Shown here in pieces: positions 26,651 through 35,186 of a stretch of DNA of 38,202 nucleotides. Numbering within the stretch: the first letter of the stretch is position 1; the number at the start of each line of letters is the position of its first letter. Origin of the DNA: Bacteroidota bacterium (GTDB lineage: Bacteria; Bacteroidota; Bacteroidia; Cytophagales; Cyclobacteriaceae); contig JABDGP010000029.1 in assembly GCA_013285945.1 (NCBI GenBank), positions 1 to 38,202 on the forward strand, written 5' to 3'. Below the pieces are notes generated by a model. The model did no database searches. It was not told the DNA's origin and saw only the letters and a program-made list of their open reading frames with translations. The translations under genes and the position numbers were made by a program.

Positions 26651-27466
26651 TTATTTTTTTCCTCTACGGCTATCACCTCCACGGTCTTGCCTTTCGCCAC
26701 CTCTTCCGCCACGGTCATCTCTGCGGTCACCGCGACCACCACCGCCACCTCTTCTTCTATCGCCACCACTTGGTGCACCACCGCCTTTGTTCTCATTTCC
26801 TTGGTTACTTACCATTCCTACGTTAGGCGATAAGTCACGTTTGCCATAAACTTCTCCTTTGAAAATCCAGACTTTGATTCCGATTTTACCATACACTGTT
26901 TGTGCTTCAGAGATTGCATAATCAATGTCTGCACGAAGTGTATGCAATGGAATGCGTCCTTCTTTATATTGTTCGGTACGCGCCATATCGGCACCCGCCA
27001 AACGACCTGATAATTTCACTTTAATTCCTTCAGCACCAACTCTCATAGTCGAAGCAATTGCTTGCTTCATCGCGCGGCGATATGAAATACGAGCTTCTAA
27101 CTGTTGTGCAATTGATTCACCAACCAATTTCGCATCCATTTCGGGACGTTTAATTTCAAAGATGTTTATCTGTACATCTTTATTGGTCAGTTTTTTTAAT
27201 TCTTCCTTGATCTTGTCTACCTCAGTTCCTCCTTTGCCTATAACCACACCTGGACGAGCAGTGTGAATAGTAAGCGTGATGCGTTTCAGTGTGCGCTCAA
27301 TCACCACTTTGGCAATACCGCCTTTTTGAATACGGGCATCAACATATTTTCTGATCTTATGGTCTTCAATTAGTTTGTCTGAGAAGGTGCTGCCTCCAAA
27401 CCAACTTGAGTCCCATCCACGAACGATGCCTAATCTAAGGCCTACAGGGTTTATTTTCTGTCCCAT
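26651..27466 (-). CDS. rpsC: 30S ribosomal protein S3 with Arg/Gly-rich C-terminal extension
   Basis: S3 lines the mRNA entry tunnel and helps unwind mRNA. The core (about 1-220) includes the N-terminal [20 protein letters not shown], the KH-domain GXXG in [11 protein letters not shown] (about 74-84) and the C-terminal domain ending [11 protein letters not shown]. After it comes a roughly 50-residue low-complexity tail of Gly, Arg and Asp with RGG-like units. The E. coli protein lacks such a tail. The ATG shares one base with the rplV stop. The tail is likely disordered and RNA-binding (inference). Confidence 0.98.
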   Translation of the reverse strand: MGQKINPVGLRLGIVRGWDSSWFGGSTFSDKLIEDHKIRKYVDARIQKGGIAKVVIERTLKRITLTIHTARPGVVIGKGGTEVDKIKEELKKLTNKDVQINIFEIKRPEMDAKLVGESIAQQLEARISYRRAMKQAIASTMRVGAEGIKVKLSGRLAGADMARTEQYKEGRIPLHTLRADIDYAISEAQTVYGKIGIKVWIFKGEVYGKRDLSPNVGMVSNQGNENKGGGAPSGGDRRRGGGGGRGDRRDDRGGRGGERQDRGGDSRRGKK

Positions 27467-27936
27467 TATTCTTTGGTTTCTTTAACTGCTGTTGTTTTCT
27501 CAGTCGATGCTTTTGCAGGCATACGGTCTATCACCAGGGTAACATGGTTTGAGCGTTTTCTTACACGGTGAGCACGACCTTGTGGTGCCGGCCTTAAGCG
27601 CTTAAGAATACGACCACCGCCCACGAAAATCTCTTTCACAAAAAGATCTGCCTCTTCCAACTTCACATCGGTATTTTTCGATTCCCAGTTGTTGATTGCT
27701 GACAAAAGAAGCTTTTCCATTTTTGCCGAAGGATGCTTGGCATCATACTTTAAAATGTTCAAGGCTCTGCTTACCCGCTCTCCGCGAATCAAATCGGCAA
27801 TGAGTCTCATCTTCCGTGGTGAAGAAGGGGAGTTATTGAGGTAGGCAGTAGCCGGGCCAGACTTAGCCGCAAGTTTTACTGCTTCCAGTTTTTCCCTTTT
27901 TACAACCGACCTTTTCTTTTTCTTTTCAGTTTCCAT
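27466..27936 (-). CDS. rplV: 50S ribosomal protein L22
   Basis: L22 reaches into the exit tunnel; its beta-hairpin is where macrolide-resistance changes occur. The 156-residue protein has a Lys-rich N-terminal extension (about 1-25) before the core [20 protein letters not shown]. It keeps the tunnel-hairpin region [20 protein letters not shown] and has a short C-terminal Thr/Lys tail. It overlaps rpsC by one base. Confidence 0.98.
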   Translation of the reverse strand: METEKKKKRSVVKREKLEAVKLAAKSGPATAYLNNSPSSPRKMRLIADLIRGERVSRALNILKYDAKHPSAKMEKLLLSAINNWESKNTDVKLEEADLFVKEIFVGGGRILKRLRPAPQGRAHRVRKRSNHVTLVIDRMPAKASTEKTTAVKETKE

Positions 27937-27965
27937 GTTTCAGGTATCTATAAATTTCTGCCTGA

Positions 27966-28256
27966 TTATTTTTTAGCTGCTGCAGCTTCGGCCTTATTAT
28001 TTCCAGAGTGTCCTTTGAAGGTGCGGGTAGGAGCAAATTCACCCAATTTGTGACCGACCATGTTCTCAGTTACATACACCGGAATAAACTTATTTCCGTT
28101 ATGCACAGCAAATGTGAACCCGATCATGTCAGGTGTAATTGTACTTCTGCGTGACCATGTTTTGATCACCGATTTTTTACCTGCTTGCTCCATCACTTGC
28201 ACTTTCTTGAGCAAGCGGCTATCGAGGTATGGACCTTTTTTTACTGACCTTCCCAT
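27966..28256 (-). CDS. rpsS: 30S ribosomal protein S19
   Basis: S19 binds 16S rRNA in the head with S13. The 96-residue protein begins [19 protein letters not shown] and keeps [20 protein letters not shown] and [19 protein letters not shown]. Its ATG shares one base with the rplB stop (TAATG). Confidence 0.99.
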   Translation of the reverse strand: MGRSVKKGPYLDSRLLKKVQVMEQAGKKSVIKTWSRRSTITPDMIGFTFAVHNGNKFIPVYVTENMVGHKLGEFAPTRTFKGHSGNNKAEAAAAKK

Positions 28257-29080
28257 TATTTTTTCCTCCTTGCAATGATTAAACCATCAGAATATTTTTT
28301 CGGGTGACGGGTTTTCTTACCCTTCGCCAACAATCCTCGGCGAGAGCGTGGATGCCCACCAGATGCGCGACCTTCACCACCACCCATCGGGTGATCGACA
28401 GGGTTCATCGCTACCGGACGAGTACGTGGGCGTCTGCCTCTCCAACGAGAACGGCCTGCCTTACCTACTTTTTCATTCATGTGCTCTGCATTGGAAACAG
28501 CGCCAACTACGGCAACACAATTCACCAATACGTTGCGCATTTCGCCAGAAGGCATACGCAATGTTGCATAGTCTCCTTCGCGTGCTACTAACTGAACAAA
28601 TGATCCAGCACTGCGAGCAATTGAAGCACCTTTGCCCGGCTTGATTTCTACGTTATGAACGATAGTTCCTACGGGTATTTTAGCCAATGGCAAAGCATTT
28701 CCAACTTCTGGAGCTACATCAGGACCCGACATTAGGGTCTGTCCTACTTTAATCCCCTGGGGAGCGACTATATAAGTCTTAGAACCATCAGCATAATATA
28801 ATTTGGCCACACGAGCTGTACGTGAAGGATCATACTCGATTGACTTCACTACGGCAGCAATACCAAACTTATCGCGCTTGAAATCGATGATACGCAGTTT
28901 TTGCTTATGACCACCACCGATATACCGCATGGTCATATGACCTACGTTGTTACGGCCACCAGTTTTCTTTATGGTTTGCAACAGTGATTTTTCCGGGCGC
29001 GTCTCCGTGATATCCTCAAACCCAGGCGATAGCCTGTGTCGAGTGCCGGGAGTTACTGGTTTTAATTTCTTCATTGCCAT
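28256..29080 (-). CDS. rplB: 50S ribosomal protein L2
   Basis: L2 is needed for subunit joining and peptidyl-transferase activity. The 274-residue protein contains [20 protein letters not shown] and the highly conserved [20 protein letters not shown] with the histidine near the active centre. It lies 32 bp after rplW. Confidence 0.99.
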   Translation of the reverse strand: MAMKKLKPVTPGTRHRLSPGFEDITETRPEKSLLQTIKKTGGRNNVGHMTMRYIGGGHKQKLRIIDFKRDKFGIAAVVKSIEYDPSRTARVAKLYYADGSKTYIVAPQGIKVGQTLMSGPDVAPEVGNALPLAKIPVGTIVHNVEIKPGKGASIARSAGSFVQLVAREGDYATLRMPSGEMRNVLVNCVAVVGAVSNAEHMNEKVGKAGRSRWRGRRPRTRPVAMNPVDHPMGGGEGRASGGHPRSRRGLLAKGKKTRHPKKYSDGLIIARRKK

Positions 29081-29112
29081 GACTGACCTTAATTAAGGGT
29101 TGTCTTAATAAA

Positions 29113-29400
29113 TTATACGTTGCTGTAAAAATCAATTACTTCACCTTCTGCCAAAGTAACGATGGCTTTTTTGTAGCCTGGCTTACGGCCTACCAGCATT
29201 CCTGCTTTTGTAGAGCGTACTTTTTTCTTGCCCAATACGGTGATTGTATTTACACGTGATACATTAACTCCATACATTTTCTCAACGGCATTCTTGATCT
29301 CCACCTTGTTGGCGGTTTCTTCTACAATAAATCCGTACTTGCCTTTTTCGTTGAGGGCAGAAACTTTTTCTGTAACCAAAGGGCTTTTTAATATGCTCAT
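29113..29400 (-). CDS. rplW: 50S ribosomal protein L23
   Basis: L23 docks trigger factor and SRP at the tunnel exit. The 95-residue product starts MSILKSPLVTEKVSALNEKG and contains VEIKNAVEKMYGVNVSRVNT. The gap to rplD is 2 bp. Confidence 0.99.
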   Translation of the reverse strand: MSILKSPLVTEKVSALNEKGKYGFIVEETANKVEIKNAVEKMYGVNVSRVNTITVLGKKKVRSTKAGMLVGRKPGYKKAIVTLAEGEVIDFYSNV

Positions 29401-29402
29401 GA

Positions 29403-30035
29403 CTACGCTTGGTTTAACAGGTTGCTGATTTTTTCTACTGAGCTTTCGGCCAGGATCAAATGCTCGGCATGGAGCACATCATACGTATTGATCTGGGAAG
29501 CTGTAATAACTTTTGTGTTTTTCACATTTCTTCCAGAGAGGACAAGGTTTGATTTGGATTCGGGAATAACGAGGAGTGTTTTCTTATCGCCCAACGACAG
29601 TGATTGGAGCATGCTCAAATACTGCTTGGTCTTTGGAGCTTCGAAGTTGAAATCTTCGATGACTGCGATAGAATTATCTTTTGCCTTATAGGTAAGAGCT
29701 GACTTACGTGCCAGGTCTTTTACTTTCTTATTCAGTTTGAAAGAATAATCGCGGGGAGCAGGTCCGAAAATCCGGCCACCACCTTTGAACTGAGGGTTTT
29801 TGATGTTACCCGCACGGGCGCCACCTGTGCCTTTTTGCTTCTTGATCTTTTTAGAAGATCCGCTAATTTCATTTCTCTGTTTAGATTTATGAGTTCCCTG
29901 ACGCTTGTTGGCCAGGATGCTTTTCACATCCAAATAGATTGCATGGTCGTTGGGCTCGATTCCGAAAACCTCATTGGAGAGGCTTACGTTGCGGCCTGTC
30001 TTTTCACCACTATGTTTTACAACAGCTAAGTCCAT
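29403..30035 (-). CDS. rplD: 50S ribosomal protein L4
   Basis: L4 binds 23S rRNA and in E. coli represses the S10 operon. The 210-residue protein has the long basic loop with [15 protein letters not shown] and [20 protein letters not shown] (about 67-103) that reaches the tunnel. Its start codon shares one base with the rplC stop (TAATG at 30035). No E. coli-style S10 leader structure was identified. Confidence 0.99.
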   Translation of the reverse strand: MDLAVVKHSGEKTGRNVSLSNEVFGIEPNDHAIYLDVKSILANKRQGTHKSKQRNEISGSSKKIKKQKGTGGARAGNIKNPQFKGGGRIFGPAPRDYSFKLNKKVKDLARKSALTYKAKDNSIAVIEDFNFEAPKTKQYLSMLQSLSLGDKKTLLVIPESKSNLVLSGRNVKNTKVITASQINTYDVLHAEHLILAESSVEKISNLLNQA

Positions 30036-30667
30036 TACTTTTGAAGGATTATCGTTGAATTCTTTGCACCGGGAACTGAACCACTGACAAGGATCAGGTT
30101 TTGTTCCGCCAAAATCTTTACCACTTTCAAGTTGGTAGTCTTCACACGCTCACCACCCATACGGCCTGGCAATCTTTTACCTTTGATTACGCGTGATGCG
30201 AACGAAGCATTACCCATAGAACCAGGGGCGCGAAGGCGGTTGTGCTGACCGTGAGTCTGGCCACCTACTCCGGCGAAATTGTGGCGCTTTACCACACCTT
30301 GAAAACCTTTACCTTTTGATGTACCTACAGCATCCAGGAAGTCACCTTCGATAAATACATCACCTATTTTTATTTCTTTACCTAGTTCGGCTAATGCAGC
30401 ATATTCTTCGCTGATATCGCGGAATTCTACCAAATGCCTCTTCGGAGTGGTATTGGCTTTTTTGAAATGGCCAACCATTGGGTTAGAGGTATTTTTCTCT
30501 TTTTTCTCACCGAAAGCTAACTGAACAGCATTGTAACCGTCAGTCTCCTTGGTTTTCACCTGGGTGACAACACAAGGCCCAGCCTCGATGACTGTAACCG
30601 ATATGTTTTGACCATCTTGGCCGAAAACACTGGTCATTCCTACTTTACGTCCTAATATTCCAGGCAT
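30035..30667 (-). CDS. rplC: 50S ribosomal protein L3 (first gene of the cluster)
   Basis: L3 is one of the first proteins in 50S assembly. The 210-residue protein starts [20 protein letters not shown] and keeps the tip region [20 protein letters not shown] and [16 protein letters not shown]. It is the first gene of the unit. rpsJ, which normally stands directly before it, is missing, and a promoter and the moaC terminator occupy that place. Confidence 0.99.
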   Translation of the reverse strand: MPGILGRKVGMTSVFGQDGQNISVTVIEAGPCVVTQVKTKETDGYNAVQLAFGEKKEKNTSNPMVGHFKKANTTPKRHLVEFRDISEEYAALAELGKEIKIGDVFIEGDFLDAVGTSKGKGFQGVVKRHNFAGVGGQTHGQHNRLRAPGSMGNASFASRVIKGKRLPGRMGGERVKTTNLKVVKILAEQNLILVSGSVPGAKNSTIILQK

Positions 30668-30729
30668 AATTGAAACCTATTTGCTTGATTTTGAACCGAT
30701 TTGTGGGTTTCCTCCCGCAAAAAGGACTG

Positions 30730-30760
30730 CAAAGATAGGAACTAAAGTATAGCTAGCAAG
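30730..30760 (-). promoter_or_regulatory. Main promoter of the rplC-rplQ ribosomal cluster
   Basis: On the minus strand CTTG (30760-30757), a 19-base spacer and TATCTTTG (30737-30730) match the Bacteroidota consensus, the -33 box keeping its TTG core. The bases after the -7 box are CAGTCCTTTTTG, almost identical to those at the tRNA-Trp promoter. The leader to rplC is about 55 nt. Confidence 0.75.
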
Positions 30761-30768
30761 TGCGGGTG

Positions 30769-30800
30769 AAAAAAAAACCTGAAGAGTTCAATCTCAAAGG
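30769..30800 (-). terminator. Probable terminator after moaC
   Basis: On the minus strand CCTTTGAG (30800-30793) can pair imperfectly with CTCTTCAGG (30786-30778), followed by nine T's (30777-30769). It ends 9 bp before the rplC -33 box and would insulate the ribosomal cluster from moaC. Confidence 0.5.
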
Positions 30801-30820
30801 GATTATTCCCGAATAGGAAA

Positions 30821-31294
30821 TCAAAGGTTGAAGTCCTTCTTGCCACCGGTTTTGGCTACCAGGTGTATCTCCTCTATTATAATAGCGTGTGAAAGAGCCT
30901 TACACATATCATAAATCGTGAGGGCAGCCACTGCGGCGGCTGTTAATGCCTCCATCTCGGCTCCGGTTTTGGCAGTGACTTTCACAAATGTGCTGATAAG
31001 AGCCCTGTTTTTTTTAAGGGTTATCGTCACCTGACAATTTTCTGTCATCAACGGATGGCAAAGAGGAATCAACTCATGGGTTTTTTTGGCGGCCATTACT
31101 CCTGCAAGGATAGCCGTTTGAAATACCGGGCCTTTTTTGTTGATCAGTTCATTTCCTTTAATTGCTTCAATAATTTTTGAGGTCAATTTCACAGTTGCTC
31201 GGGCACGGGCAGTGCGCTCGGTAACCTTTTTTGAGGAGACGTCTACCATTGCAGGATGGCCTTTCTGATCAATATGGCTCAGCTTCTTTTTCAT
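30821..31294 (-). CDS. moaC: Cyclic pyranopterin monophosphate synthase
   Basis: It works after MoaA in the first step of molybdenum-cofactor synthesis, making cyclic pyranopterin monophosphate. The 157-residue product has LSHIDQKGHPAMVDVSSK at the start, KTHELIPLCHPLM (about 72-84) and GAEMEALTAAAVAALTIYDM followed by K, the conserved active-site region. It is divergent from moeA with 29 bp between the starts. A -7-like TATTTTTG at 31315-31308 precedes it, but no -33 box was found. Confidence 0.97.
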   Translation of the reverse strand: MKKKLSHIDQKGHPAMVDVSSKKVTERTARARATVKLTSKIIEAIKGNELINKKGPVFQTAILAGVMAAKKTHELIPLCHPLMTENCQVTITLKKNRALISTFVKVTAKTGAEMEALTAAAVAALTIYDMCKALSHAIIIEEIHLVAKTGGKKDFNL

Positions 31295-31323
31295 AACTTG
31301 CCTTGAACAAAAATACTAATTCG

Positions 31324-32511
31324 ATGGTGAGCGTGGCCGAAGCCGAAAATATTATTCTCCACCATTTGTTTAAGCCCTCGATAGAAAAAGTGCCACTCAC
31401 ACTTGCAAACGGAAGAGTATTAGCCGAAGAAATAGAAGCTGACCGCGACTTGCCTCCTTTTAACCGGGCCACAATGGATGGCATCGCTATTTCTTTTGAA
31501 AAATATCAGCACGGGCAGCGCACGTTTAGAATTGAAGGTGTCCAAGCCGCTGGACAAGCCCAACAATTATTGACTGACAATAGAAATTGTATTGAAATAA
31601 TGACTGGCGCACCCTTGCCAATAGGAACTGACACGATAATTCCGTACGAAAGCCTCACGATTGAAAACAAAGCTGTTTCAATTTCTGAAAATGGAGTTGT
31701 GAAAGGGCAAAGTGTTCATTCTCAAGGAAGTGACGCTCATCAATATGAATTGCTTTTGAGTGGGGCTATGAAATTATCTCCGGCAGAAATTGCCTTGCTG
31801 GCATCCGTTGGTAAATCGGAAGTAGCCGTTTTTAAAAACCCAAAGGCGGTAATAATTTCTACAGGCGATGAATTGGTGGATGTAGACCATATGCCCTTGC
31901 CACACGAAATCAGAAAGTCAAATAGCTACGCGCTACTTGCTGCGCTAAGCGAATTGGACTGTGAAGCTGATGTTTTTCATTTAAAGGATGATCAAAAAGA
32001 ATTAACTGATAGTATAAAATCGATTTTGAGTAATTATGAATTGATTATTCTTTCGGGTGGTGTTTCCAAAGGTAAATTCGATTTTGTGCCGAAAGTACTG
32101 GAGTCGCTCGGCATCAAAAAATTATTCCATGGAGTAAGCCAGCGCCCCGGAAAGCCAATGTGGTTTGGTCATTCTGACAAAAACACGGTCTTTGCTTTGC
32201 CCGGCAATCCGGTATCAACTTTTATGTGCTTTCATCGCTATGTAAAACCATGGCTGGAAAAAAGTATGAACTTAAAAACGAAAGCTCATTCAGCCATCCT
32301 CGCCGCTGACTTTACTTTCGCGCCTTCGCTCACGTATTTTCTGCAGGTAAAAATCGAAAATGAAAACGGACGACTCCTGGCCTATCCATGTGCTGGTGGA
32401 GGCTCAGGCGATTTTGCAAACCTGAAAGACGCTGACGGGTTTTTAGAACTGCCGTTGGAACGAATGGAATTTCGAAAAGGAGAATGTTTTCCTTTGATCC
32501 TATTTCGATAG
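31324..32511 (+). CDS. moeA: Molybdopterin molybdenumtransferase MoeA
   Basis: It inserts molybdate into adenylylated molybdopterin. From the ATG at 31324 the product is 395 residues, starting MVSVAEAENIILHHLF. A TTG seven codons upstream would add atypical residues and was not chosen. Motifs are RDLPPFNRATMDGIA, the MTGAPLPIGTDTIIPYE region, STGDELVDVD, LSGGVSKGKFDFV and FALPGNPVSTFMCFHRYV. It pairs functionally with moaC, but no other moa/mob gene lies here. Only a single moeA is visible. Confidence 0.96.
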   Translation: MVSVAEAENIILHHLFKPSIEKVPLTLANGRVLAEEIEADRDLPPFNRATMDGIAISFEKYQHGQRTFRIEGVQAAGQAQQLLTDNRNCIEIMTGAPLPIGTDTIIPYESLTIENKAVSISENGVVKGQSVHSQGSDAHQYELLLSGAMKLSPAEIALLASVGKSEVAVFKNPKAVIISTGDELVDVDHMPLPHEIRKSNSYALLAALSELDCEADVFHLKDDQKELTDSIKSILSNYELIILSGGVSKGKFDFVPKVLESLGIKKLFHGVSQRPGKPMWFGHSDKNTVFALPGNPVSTFMCFHRYVKPWLEKSMNLKTKAHSAILAADFTFAPSLTYFLQVKIENENGRLLAYPCAGGGSGDFANLKDADGFLELPLERMEFRKGECFPLILFR

Positions 32512-32550
32512 AATCAAAATTCCAATGTCAAAACCGATAAGTCGAATCTT

Positions 32551-32709
32551 TTAAAAATCCATTTTCGGCCGTTCCTTTTGGCCATACTGAATAGAGTTGA
32601 AATACTTCTGCTTCTTTTTCCCAACAGACGTTTTGTAATACGGTTTGGGCGAAGCACATGAACTTAAAATGACTAAAGCTGAGACAAATACTACAACGCA
32701 CTTTTTCAT
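32551..32709 (-). CDS. Small lipoprotein of unknown function
   Basis: This 52-residue product begins with a lipoprotein signal, MKKCVVVFVSALVILSSC, whose lipobox LSSC places the lipidated Cys at residue 18. The short mature part contains KPYYKTSVGKKKQKYFNSIQ and is Lys/Tyr-rich. An alternative longer reading upstream lacks a signal peptide. It is convergent with moeA and divergent from thiL. I do not recognise a function; it looks like one of the tiny envelope lipoproteins common in Bacteroidota. Confidence 0.7.
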   Translation of the reverse strand: MKKCVVVFVSALVILSSCASPKPYYKTSVGKKKQKYFNSIQYGQKERPKMDF

Positions 32710-32779
32710 ATTCTTTCGATTTGCTGGTACTAAATACCCGCTTCTGTGGCCAATGACCACGCTGTCCTCTGCAAATCGT

Positions 32780-32787
32780 ATTTTTGC
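32780..32787 (+). promoter_or_regulatory. Possible -7 box of thiL
   Basis: TATTTTTG is an exact TAnnTTTG match 40 bp before the thiL ATG. No clear TTG is found 18-20 bp upstream, so only half of the promoter is supported. Confidence 0.3.
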
Positions 32788-32827
32788 CGGACGAACTAAC
32801 TAGGCGACAGCCAAACGACATTTACCA

Positions 32828-33856
32828 ATGGATCAGAAAAGAACAGAAATAGCCCAATTGGGCGAATTTGGGTTGATTGACAGGATAAAAAGCAATTTTT
32901 CACTTCAAAACCCTACATCGCTCAAAGGCATTGGCGATGATGCCGCGGTGATTGATATCGGCACTGAAAATGTATTGATTTCCACAGATATGATGCTGGA
33001 AGGAATCCATTTTGACCTCGCCTATATGCCATTACAGCACCTTGGCTACAAAGCCGTAGCCATAAACGTGAGCGACATCGCTGCCATGAATGGCAAACCG
33101 GAGCAAATCATTATCGGGCTTGGGCTGAGCAATCGGTTTTCTTTGGAAGCCGTGGATATGCTTTATGAAGGTATCAATGCCGCTTGCAAAAATTATAAAG
33201 TAGATCTGGTTGGTGGCGATACTACTTCGTCTTCTTCGGGGTTAGTGATTTCTATTACAATAATCGGGCGAGCGGCAAAAGAAAAAACTGTATTGCGCAG
33301 CGGCGCAAAAAACAATGATATTATTTGTGTTACCGGCGATTTGGGAGCGGCTTTTCTTGGGCTTCAAATTTTGGAACGTGAGAAGCAGGTATATCAGGCT
33401 AATCCGCAAATGCAACCTGACTTGGAAAAATACGAATACCTCGTTGGCCGCCAGTTAAAACCGGAAGCGCGCATGGACATTGTTTATGAGCTTGCTGAAA
33501 AGAATATCGTACCTACTTCCATGATCGATATTTCGGACGGACTTGCCAGTGAGCTGTTGCACCTTGGAAAAAACTCGAATACGGGTAGTAAGATTTTTGA
33601 AGACAAAATTCCAATTGATGCATTGGCATATGACACTGCGATCGAATTTAAGATTGATCCTACAACGACAGCCCTTAATGGAGGCGAGGATTATGAATTG
33701 TTGTTCACGATCAAGGCTTCTGATTTTGAACCATTAAAAAATCACCCCGACATCCATTTTATCGGGCACATGCATGATAATGTGAATCAAAATGTGATGA
33801 TCTCGAAACAAGGAACTGTAGTGCCGATTCAAGCCCAAGGCTGGAAACATTTTTAA
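32828..33856 (+). CDS. thiL: Thiamine-monophosphate kinase
   Basis: It phosphorylates thiamine monophosphate to thiamine diphosphate, the cofactor also needed by PdhA in this window. The 342-residue protein has the family's KGIGDDAAVID (about 33-43), STDMMLEGIHFDLAYMP, the YKAVAINVSDIAAMNGKP segment, DLVGGDTTSSSSGLVISITI, MIDISDGLASELLHL and GGEDYELLFTI. Its stop overlaps that of the convergent gene at 33853 by two bases. No other thi gene is adjacent. Confidence 0.96.
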   Translation: MDQKRTEIAQLGEFGLIDRIKSNFSLQNPTSLKGIGDDAAVIDIGTENVLISTDMMLEGIHFDLAYMPLQHLGYKAVAINVSDIAAMNGKPEQIIIGLGLSNRFSLEAVDMLYEGINAACKNYKVDLVGGDTTSSSSGLVISITIIGRAAKEKTVLRSGAKNNDIICVTGDLGAAFLGLQILEREKQVYQANPQMQPDLEKYEYLVGRQLKPEARMDIVYELAEKNIVPTSMIDISDGLASELLHLGKNSNTGSKIFEDKIPIDALAYDTAIEFKIDPTTTALNGGEDYELLFTIKASDFEPLKNHPDIHFIGHMHDNVNQNVMISKQGTVVPIQAQGWKHF

Positions 33857-34218
33857 TCCTCGGGGTAGGGAATAAAAACAAAGCTGGTGAACTCTTCATC
33901 TACTACGAAGAGGCAGCAAAACTCGTCGGGGTCTTTGTAGGCATTAACAAAATCTTCTGCCTTATCGGTGGCAATGAGTTCGCGTTGTACAAACTCATCC
34001 ATGAAAGAAGCGTAATAATTCCAATCGAGGTTCAGTTCAAATTTCCGGATCAGCAATTGCCCGATAGGGATTTCTTCTTTAGAGATGGCAAACACCGGAT
34101 AATCGAAGCCGCTCTTCCGAATTTGATACGAAGCTTCCTTGAGGGTGTCGGCTACTTTTATAAAGTCTGAGCTAATCGTGCCCAGGTATTTGCCGTTGAG
34201 CTCAGGGTCGTTGAACAT
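33853..34218 (-). CDS. Conserved protein of unknown function
   Basis: This 121-residue soluble acidic protein has no signal peptide or transmembrane segment. It has alternating strands and helices, with SSDFIKVADTLKEASYQIRK near the start and DPDEFCCLFVVDEEFTSFVF at the end. I do not recognise the family. Its stop overlaps that of thiL on the other strand, and a -7-type TATCTTTG lies upstream at 34267-34260. The compact overlap and normal codon use support a real gene. Confidence 0.75.
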   Translation of the reverse strand: MFNDPELNGKYLGTISSDFIKVADTLKEASYQIRKSGFDYPVFAISKEEIPIGQLLIRKFELNLDWNYYASFMDEFVQRELIATDKAEDFVNAYKDPDEFCCLFVVDEEFTSFVFIPYPED

Positions 34219-34259
34219 ACCAAAATCGTTTTAGCGTTATCTAATTACCAAGTTATTAG

Positions 34260-34267
34260 CAAAGATA
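34260..34267 (-). promoter_or_regulatory. Possible -7 box for the gene ending at 33853
   Basis: The minus strand reads TATCTTTG, an exact match, 41 bp before the ATG. It is followed by CTAAT..ATTAG, a small inverted repeat. A -33 TTG at the proper distance was not found. Confidence 0.35.
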
Positions 34268-34336
34268 TTTAATCAACAGCAAGAGAGGCATCTCCCATCC
34301 TTGTTTTCATAATTTTATTTTCGCTAAATATGTTCC

Positions 34337-34684
34337 ATGAGAAAAGGACTAGCTAAAGTAGAAGGCGAACGAAAAAAATTTCAGGCTACATTTAGCCGCG
34401 TCGGAAAGAAGACTAACTATCAGGGTTTTAGTGAAGACACTATCTTATTAACTAACATACTGGATATTGAAACCGGGAAAGTCGTTGCAGACCATCTTTG
34501 GTTCAGTTTTACAAAAGGATTTGAAGACGCCAAGATCAAGGAAGGAATGCTGTTGGAATTTGACGCTCGCGTGAAGCCTTATAAAAAAGGCTATGTGAAT
34601 AAAAGACTTGGCCTTCGTTCTCAAAAAATCGATTACAAACTAAGTCATCCGACTAAAATTGTGGCTGTTAAAAGCAGCCGTTAG
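34337..34684 (+). CDS. Small basic protein of unknown function (OB-fold-like)
   Basis: This 115-residue basic protein begins MRKGLAKVEGERKKFQATFS. It contains the strand-rich segment TILLTNILDIETGKVVADHL and the motif FEDAKIKEGMLLEFDARVKP, which reads like a single beta-barrel domain. I recall similar small proteins in Firmicutes and mobile elements, but I cannot confirm this without a search. It stands alone between two unrelated genes. A hairpin CGCGGA-loop-TCCGCG at 34691-34708 follows it but lacks a T run. Confidence 0.65.
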   Translation: MRKGLAKVEGERKKFQATFSRVGKKTNYQGFSEDTILLTNILDIETGKVVADHLWFSFTKGFEDAKIKEGMLLEFDARVKPYKKGYVNKRLGLRSQKIDYKLSHPTKIVAVKSSR

Positions 34685-34754
34685 CATTTGCGCGGAAAAA
34701 CCTCCGCGTTGCGCTTTCCAAATTTGTATATTCGAATTCCAAACCCGTTTATAA

Positions 34755-35186
34755 ATGCGTTCATGGGGAATTCTCAAAAAGGAGTTTTTTGTTGGCTTAT
34801 TCTTAATGGCAGTCTTTGCCATAATGGTGTTTTTCGTTTACGACTTATTGTTTTCTCGCCCCTCCATTCATAAGGGAGTAATTGTGGAGAAAATATTTGT
34901 TCCCGGAAAATATGTGGCAGGACCAAACACAGTTACAGGAAGTCGCTACAGGTCATATAAGTACAATATTTCTTCTCAAAGCCAGCATCAATGGATTGCG
35001 TTTGTTAAAGATGAGTCTGGAAATTTGCTCAAAGTCAATTGCACATCAGATCATTATGAGAACAAAGCAGTGGGTGACACTCTTCTATTCAAGGAATTTC
35101 GCGGTGAAGTTTTTAAAGTGGAGTATTTCTCGCATAATGACGAAGATGTGGATAGCCTTGATCTAAAAGTAAATCGAGTTCGCTAA
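34755..35186 (+). CDS. Membrane-anchored protein of unknown function
   Basis: This 143-residue protein has a short basic start (MRSWGILKKE) and one N-terminal transmembrane helix (about 11-33, FFVGLFLMAVFAIMVFFVYD). It is followed by a probable outside beta-rich domain with KGVIVEKIFVPGKYVAGPN, SRYRSYKYNISSQS and the acidic end NDEDVDSLDLKV. No family was recognised. Its stop overlaps that of the convergent glycerophosphodiesterase gene by two bases. Confidence 0.75.
   Translation: MRSWGILKKEFFVGLFLMAVFAIMVFFVYDLLFSRPSIHKGVIVEKIFVPGKYVAGPNTVTGSRYRSYKYNISSQSQHQWIAFVKDESGNLLKVNCTSDHYENKAVGDTLLFKEFRGEVFKVEYFSHNDEDVDSLDLKVNRVR

Noticed and set aside
26241-26849. 202-codon plus-strand frame rich in Pro/Ser/Leu
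   Set aside because: It is the antisense of rplP and of the Gly/Arg-rich tail of rpsC; the composition is explained by that tail.
32528-32821. 97-codon minus-strand frame upstream of thiL
   Set aside because: It overlaps the lipoprotein gene in another frame and shows no signal or family features.
34691-34708. Terminator after the 34337 gene
   Set aside because: A 6-bp GC stem exists but no T run follows, so an intrinsic terminator is not supported.
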